Shown: positions 57,551 to 64,000 of the stretch, one piece after another | How positions within the stretch are numbered: position 1 is the first letter of the stretch | How the letters are laid out: the number at the start of each line of letters is the position of its first letter | Origin: Gnetum montanum | Taxonomy: Eukaryota > Streptophyta > Gnetopsida > Gnetales > Gnetaceae | Direction: 5' to 3' | Length of the DNA: 64,000 bases | NCBI GenBank assembly: GCA_015680685.1 | Contig: MNCI01025300.1 | Location: 79,107-143,106 of the forward strand | Made by a program: the position numbers and the translations under genes | The notes under the pieces: generated by a model | Databases searched by the model: none | Seen by the model: the letters and a program-made list of their open reading frames with translations, nothing else | What the model was told of the DNA's origin: nothing

Positions 57551-60416
57551 ATCAATGAGAGAATGCCACTTGTGCTACAAACATACATAGAAATGATAAT
57601 GCCAAGAGATCTCCACCATAATCTTGGAAATGTCCTTTCTTTAGGATGGTTCCACACATAAGCACAACACTCGTGGACCTACTAACTCATCCAAACTAGC
57701 ATAATTCCAATCAAGTGTAACATCCTTTCTTTCACAACCAATGTCCAATTCTATGTAAAGGACAACATCCATTGTTACTCCAACACTTGACAGAAATCAA
57801 GAATCTAACACTATGGAGAGATGAAAGAAAAATCCATGCATAAATAATATGATAAAGGATGCAATTATGGGTTGAAAGTTTGAAATATTAACAGAACCCT
57901 GAAACTGACCCACCATAAAGTTTAGGAGCAAGTGTGTGAGAAAAAATCAATCTGTAGCCAGTAAACCAAAATATACCTAGTGGCTTGAAAATAAGAATAT
58001 AAAATTGTTTCAAAGATGCTTGAATGTAATTGATCCACTTATTAGTTCTAGAATTAAGAAAATGGACCAAACAAAGTACTTAGATGCATATATATTACAC
58101 TTTGATTGTACATTGAAAAAGGATATTAAATATAGAAACCTAAGAATTAATATAGAAAATAAAGAAGAAGAAGAAAAATGGAAATACCTTCAATTATAGA
58201 TGAAAATACATCTAGGAATGATCCAACAAATAATATTACCAATGTTAGATGTGCTACCACACAATTAATTAAATTAGTAATCGTGATACATGAGAAATCA
58301 GTGGTGTATAAATAAAGGATTGTGCAATCCATCTCTTAAATGTGTGGCCATAGGTTTAGTCATGGGAGAGAGATCCATTTTAGTTTAAGAAATAATAAGT
58401 ATTTTTCACCTTCTTTGTTTCACAATTTTTTATCATTTTTCTATTTCTTCCAAAACTTTCTGATTCTTCATATGTTTTCCATTTCTTAATATATTTCTTT
58501 TCTTTATATTTTTCTCTTTTCTTAAGTCATTCTATTTATGTTTTATGAATGTATTTCATGTTTTTGTTAATAATATTACCAATTAATGATGCAAAAGTCA
58601 ATGCTATGTGTTGGGTTTTTGTTCTATGCTATCAAGATAATTGGGTAAGTAATTGTGTAAAGTACTGAGACCATATGATCCATCCCTCTAGTTTTCTAAA
58701 TAAAAGGTCTTTTTGATGGAAATAATTTGTTTTTCTTTTATGAAACTAAAATTCATCAATGATCATTATACCTTAAAGAAAGAGGGAATGACCAAGTGGG
58801 AATGGTAAGGATGTGATCTTAAGGAGATTTTTTGGGTTTTCTTCTCGCCTTCCTTCATGTGGTTTATGACTCTTCTTAGAATGTATCATCACTCTTACAT
58901 GTTAACCACTAATGGGAAGTTGAATAAAATCTTTGCACATCCCTCAGACACAATAATGGGGTACAAGCAATGGTTATAGGGCTGGAAAGACATGTTACCC
59001 ATGTCTGAAGACATCCATCTAACTATGGCCCTTCCTTCCTTCTTCTCCTTTCTTCTCTTTTCAAAGTGATGATTGTTCTTTCAGGTGGTTATGGACTCAT
59101 GGTGATTAACAAGAAGGAACACATCAATGCAAGGTTACTATTCATGGTATGGACTTGGTCTAAACTTGGATGGATAGGTATGATGATCATTTGAATCACA
59201 TTTATCACAAGAACCTATTTTGGACATGGTTAAGTACCTTACAACCCAATCTCTGCATTTCCTTCTCATCCCATTATTCACCTCACTATTGCATGTGATT
59301 ATGAGCCTTTTGGTCTTATATAGTATAATGCAACATCCCAACCATGGCAATTATGTGTTTTTTGGAATAAAGACATGATCTACATTTAACTTCTTGGGTG
59401 CCCACGAACATCTATAGAAGTGGTTATGCAAGGGCATTATGGTAGGAGCTTTCTTTGGGGCGGATCCACTTGCATAACTATTGTTGATCATGGCTTTGAA
59501 CTAGCCTTTACATCTTCTAGAACATCAATGACAGTTTCTCTGAATGTATGCATAATTTTGAAACTACTCATCTATTTCATTAATTTTTCCAACTTTTCTA
59601 TTTCCATATCAATTAATATTTCTTAGTCATCTTTTGAATCAGAATTTTGGTTTCAATTATTTAAACACTTGTGTGCTTGCAGAGTTACACTTATTAGTCA
59701 TGGGGGCTAAGGATGTCTACTTTGAAATTTTTCTAACATCCTATTTTTGAACATCATGGTAACTAATAGTAATTGATCAAAATAATGTGAACAAATTGAT
59801 GATTTTAGTTACCTCATAGCCTTAAGCATAGTATGTTGTCATCATCTTATGCTTAAATGAAAACTAAGGGATTCAAGAAAAGTTTAATTATTAAGAAAAT
59901 TTTACCAAAACTAATCTTGATCCTTTGGTGACTACATGTGATGCTAAAAGAAATTCCTAAGGAAGAAGGTCTTTTACCAAGCATGAAAATGAAGCCAAGA
60001 GGAGGACAACGAAGGGTATGCCTATTGAAAAATCATAGCAAATACAAGATTACATCTCAAGCATCACATGTTTGCTAAATCCATGGAATGATGAGAATAA
60101 ATTTTAATCCATCCTTCAAGAATGTTCCACATAATTAGAGAAGCATCAACATAACAATCAAGGTTGGAAGTCTACCACTACTAGTGGCAACAAGAAGAAT
60201 CATCTTTAGTGGATTTTTGAAGACCTCTACAAATTTTGTAATTTTCAGTGTCTGTCCAGTCTTTTTGACACTTTGTCATTTTGTATGCATCCACTAGAAT
60301 AAAATTTTGCAATGCGATACTTAGTTTTTTTATGTCAATTTTTTATGTCAAGTGTCAGTCAATAATCCCATACCTTATAAATTTTGTAAAGAAACTCAAG
60401 GACAAGTTTTCATTTA
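57551..60416 (+). other. Interior of F after gag, no coding recognised
   Basis: About 2.9 kb where protease and pol would lie in a full Athila element. I find no protease, RT or integrase motif on either strand. It is AT-rich with T-rich runs at 58390-58560. Short open frames carry no recognisable domain. Confidence 0.55.
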
Positions 60417-60428
60417 GTCATGGGGATA
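60417..60428 (+). other. Polypurine tract of F
   Basis: GTCATGGGGATA precedes the 3' LTR start. It resembles the E tract (ATGGGGGTA). Confidence 0.55.
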
Positions 60429-61349
60429 TGATGAAGCATGAAACTGTTGTGTTGATGAGCCACCATCAACATGGCCTCGTCAATGGGTTCCCATCCACAT
60501 GGCCTCATTGGCATCTCGGCATGATGTTCCCTATCAACGGGGCCATATTAACATAGCATTTGTTGCATTTATGAGGCCCTATCGATGCAGCTCCACAATA
60601 AAGCCTATAAATACGTGTGCTATCACTGTGTATTGGCATTCTTTGGTCAATAGAGTAGAAAAACTCTTGCATTTTTATTCTATAGTCTTAGAGAATAGTC
60701 AATTAATGGCAACTCTTGCATTTTCATTCTATAATCTTGGCATTCTATAGTGGATCTAAGTTAGTTGTATGACATCTTAGTTGAGTGGCAATTACCTAAA
60801 TACATTTCATGAATGGCAATAAGATCAAGATTGATTCTTATTTATTGCAGCACTTTGACTTAGATTAAATTTAATTTCCACACAATTTATGTTTCATGTA
60901 CTTAGTTAATATTTATGTTTCCATGCATATTAATGAATTGATGGAATGAGCATGACAAATTTTGAGTATAAACACATATTTTCTTGGTAATCATAGTAGC
61001 ATATAGTGGATACATGGGTTCAAGACATGTACGACAAGTTGAGAATGGACACTCATCATCCATAGGCTAGTTTAAAATTTACTTTTCATTGTTAATTAAT
61101 TTAAATAATAATTTTATTATTATCATTAGGAGTAGCATAACATCAAAACAACATCAAGAATCATATGCCTCACTCTAGACTAAATCTTATGTGGCAAAGA
61201 TACCACTATTCGAAGTGGGAAGTTAGCGAACTACAATCAAGGAATAATGATCTAGATGCCTCAACTAGTCCCATCCATGGAATTTGATGCAATCCTTCTT
61301 GAACACTTGTGATTTGTATGGTTGGATGTAGGAGGTACCTCACTACTCA
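60429..61349 (+). repeat. 3' LTR of F
   Basis: It runs from TGATGAAGCATG to CTCACTACTCA and pairs with 47390-48309. It shares ATTCTTTGGTCAATAGAGTAG and the TATA-like block near 60606. Confidence 0.75.
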
Positions 61350-62420
61350 TCAACAATAGTTGCTAGATTCTTTGAAACCAACTTAGTCTACATTGAAATC
61401 TACAACTTCTACCTATTATAACTTACATTTAAGATCTAAGGGTTAGTGTAGATTCTTATAATCACCCAGATCTATCTACCATCAAATTTTGTAGAAAGAC
61501 AGCATAGACACTTCTTGGAATCCAGCATAATCCTTGGTAAACCAAAAATTTTACATTCAATTCTTCAAAGCTAATGCATCTCCTTCAGGAGGGAACATTC
61601 CCAACCTAGTTTCATCAATCAAAACCACGTTCCACCACCTACTCCAACATAGTTGGCTGGGAAATACAATGGTCTACTACACATCCTCTAGTGTAGATTC
61701 TACTATTAAAGGTAGCATAGATGATGTTAACAACTTAAAAACTATCACATCATTTTTCTAAGTGCAATATATACAATTCCCACTACAACCGGCAATGTAC
61801 CTACAATCGTAGTTTCAACTATTTTTCTAGCCATAGCCAATTACACTTTTTGGAAATTCAACTTACTAAAATTTTCTTTTAATTAATCTAGAATTAAATC
61901 AACTATCCCCAACTTTTCCTTTTTATGAAACTACCCATCGTAGTTTTGGTGGACCAATTACATTTTCTCATTTCCACAAACCCCAACATTGCTTTTTCAA
62001 AATACCTAGTGTATCTTCTAAAAAATAACATTTTTTTGTTGTATAGAAAAACCCAACATACTTTCCATAAAAGGAAAATACACTAATAACATTAAAATAC
62101 CAAACCAAAAACTTACTATTTTTATCACCAACATATTTATGGTAAAATACCAGCATATCTTTTCAAAACCTCGCATATTACAAATAACCATCTTTTCCAT
62201 ATTTAAATTTTCATAATAACTATTGGATTTTTCAAAGTCTAGCTTAGTTTTATAAATTCTACCTTATTTTTTGCTAGCCCAACTTAGTTTCTACTAATCC
62301 AACTTAGTTTTATAAATCCCAGCTTAGCTTTTCCTAGCCCATCTTTATTTTGTTGATACGAGTTCATGCATTTTTGCAAATCAACTATGCAACCACTAGA
62401 CCTTGCATACATGGCCTCTA
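61350..62420 (+). other. Leader of H, resumed after F
   Basis: Untranslated sequence between the H primer site and its gag. It has short repeated blocks of the type CCAACTTAGTTT and CCAGCTTAGTTTT (62240-62345) and scattered TGTAGATT motifs. No coding sequence is seen. Confidence 0.5.
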
Positions 62421-63390
62421 ACCAAGACATAGTTTGCATCTATAACCCAAAAGGCCCCATAGCCATAGAATGAAGATAATCACTATGACAAAGGGATAAG
62501 AACCTAAACTTTGTGATCATTAATGAGGACTTCCTCTGTGTCAAGATGCAAGATGATTTGCTCATACCATAGTCCAAATCTAATGCTAAGAATTAATTCA
62601 AAATAATACACTAGGATGGGAAAGAGTACATCTCATCACCATATGAGAAAATTCCCCTTACTAATTTCTATGCACACATGCTCATACAACTAATAGATGT
62701 TGATGAATTTAGTGAGGAAACTAGCTTGGAGGATAACCAAGAGGAATAAGATGAGTTCAAGGTAGAGAAAAAGCTAGAAACATTTATTAGAAGCCTTCCC
62801 CAATAGTTGGATTACCAAGCAACCACCTCTAGCTTTGTATACTATCCCCTACAAGGCAACTACCTCAATCCCATCTTGCCTATCCTACCATGTTTGGGCC
62901 AACACCTATCATGGCTGAACACCAAGCCCAACCCATTTCCCAATCTACCTTTCTATTCTTATCAATGTCCTTTACCACACAATCTTACTCTACTCACCTA
63001 GCCCTAGTGATGTTTACCTCATCACCTTTCTTTGTTATACCAACAAGAGTCTCATTAGGACCCCCAAGCAACACATGCCTCTCATACTCCCTTTAATTCC
63101 TTCATATCACATATCGCAACTCAAACCTCTTTTTCTTTAATCAATCCACCTATGACGGTGCTCACATGGCCTCTTCCCTCTATGCCAATGTCAATTGTGC
63201 AACCTCAAGCCACTCAGCCTCCTCCACAATTATGAACACAAACATTGTAGCCTACAAGGTATCCCAAGGCTGGGCTCAAGCCTTTCAAATGATGAGAAAG
63301 TGACTTCCACCAAGAAAGATATGGGTCCCTTCAGTTACAAATGCACAATGCCTCCTATAACAACCTTGATAATGAAGTTTCGTGTTTGAA
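62421..63390 (+). pseudogene. N-terminal Gag of H
   Basis: ATG 62421 opens MASNQDIVCIYNPKGPIAIE. Across stops, the order of motifs parallels B Gag: NFVIINEDFLCVKM against FTVMTPKEYNFICVKI, IPLTNFYAHMLIQL against IPLTEHYHEIITQL, and an acidic EETSLEDNQEE against NREEEDDELAA. A Pro/Gln/Ser-rich region follows (62820-63250). The capsid itself is not reached with confidence. Confidence 0.6.
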
Positions 63391-64000
63391 CACTTCATCC
63401 AAGCTTACATTAAGCATATGATCTTTCATAAGGAATCCAAGTTTATGTGAAAGATTTTTTGGTCTAAAAGCCTATCAAGGATCTAATAAAGATACTAGAT
63501 TTCACTCCCAATAGAATTATGTTTTTAAAATTAAGCTGGGCATATTAGGTGATCTATTGTGGATGCTACATGGAATGGAAGAAATGTACCAACATTTCTT
63601 TCCCTCCTTAAAATGCTTAAATAAATTTATGCATGCTCCATTTTAAATTAAATTTCTTTTTATTAAAATTTTTACATTGCATAAAAATAAATATTTTTGC
63701 AAGAAATTCCCATCAAACTCAAGGTTTGGTTGTATAAAAACCTGATTTCTAAGAAATGGAAATGAAAATTGTACACGTGAAGCTATAGCATAAGCTACTC
63801 AGCAGAAGTGAAGAGAGTGGTCAAAGTGACCCTCTTAGGAATCTTCTTGCCTTGGGTCCTATCATATTATATATCTATTGTAGCCTAGTATTTCTTCCCA
63901 TCACCTTGATTTTTTGGTATTCCCACTTCTTTAGCCCCCACATTTTCCTTTGTATCATTATTATCCAAATCTATCTTGTTCACTCTTTACTTAGCTTGTA
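63391..64000. other. Unassigned right end
   Basis: AT-rich sequence that should be the middle of the H gag by position. I cannot match it to the B capsid segment. No other feature is seen. Confidence 0.4.

Larger units (their letters stand above)
47390..61349 (+). mobile_element. Element F: Athila-like element with gag only, interrupted by E
   Basis: The LTRs are 47390-48309 and 60429-61349, about 920 bp each. It has an Athila-type primer site and a gag split by E. Excluding E, the interior is about 5 kb, with no protease, RT or integrase seen. The flanks GCTAA and TCAAC do not match, so the target duplication is lost or the left end is off by a few bases. It is inserted in the leader of H. 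Confidence 0.75.
46037..64000 (+). mobile_element. Element H: Tat-like element, right part outside window, split by F
   Basis: It has a 5' LTR (46037-47183), primer site (47190-47205), short leader, then F inserted (47390-61349), more leader (61350-62420) and the gag start (62421). It relates to I and K by LTR and to B by Gag. It is inserted into the gag of G. Confidence 0.7.

Noticed and set aside
1-64000. tRNA, rRNA or ordinary host genes
   Set aside because: None was recognised on either strand. Gene-like signals all fall inside element structures.

Overview
This is nuclear DNA of a plant with a large, transposon-filled genome. I infer this from the element families (Tat and Athila Ty3/gypsy, Copia), the many decayed copies and the deep nesting. 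A gymnosperm-type genome is plausible but not provable here. I found no ordinary host gene, rRNA, tRNA or CRISPR array. Nearly every base can be assigned to LTR retrotransposons inserted into one another, and all their reading frames carry stops or frameshifts. Element letters A to K are mine.

Layout. A (1-3868, minus, Tat) runs off the left edge with its gag and 5' LTR. It abuts a degenerate tandem array with a period of about 190 bp (3869-5860). J (6520-7516) is a Copia-type solo LTR. I (7540-36040, plus, Tat) is an old element whose integrase is split by B and whose 3' LTR is split by C. B (9969-26580, minus, Tat) is a complete 16.6-kb element with a TGGGG target duplication. C (29456-35335, plus) is a gag-only Copia-type element. 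G (36041-46036 and beyond, minus, Athila-like) holds D (37435-41697, plus, gag-only Copia-type) and a Tat-type solo LTR, K (43315-44571). H (46037 to the right edge, plus, Tat) is inserted into G. F (47390-61349, plus, Athila-like, gag only) is inserted into H. E (49264-56412, minus, Athila-like, gag-protease only, CCAAA duplication) is inserted into F. The nesting G > H > F > E is four layers deep.

Most notable content. Between the protease and reverse transcriptase of B lies a block of about 4 kb coding on the opposite strand (16396-20396). It has several short GT...AG introns. Its first part reads as a decayed FCP1-like (HAD-type, CTD-phosphatase-like) domain. Its second part encodes an unrecognised protein with a coiled coil and an acidic tail, starting at a TAATG overlap. 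This looks like host-derived or long-domesticated cargo carried antisense by a retrotransposon.

A second theme is short palindromes built around CpG in the LTRs: ACGCT/AGCGT in the Tat elements, GACGTC in the Copia-type elements and GATATC in E. Many have decayed to TpG or CpA, so their original form shows only when copies are compared.
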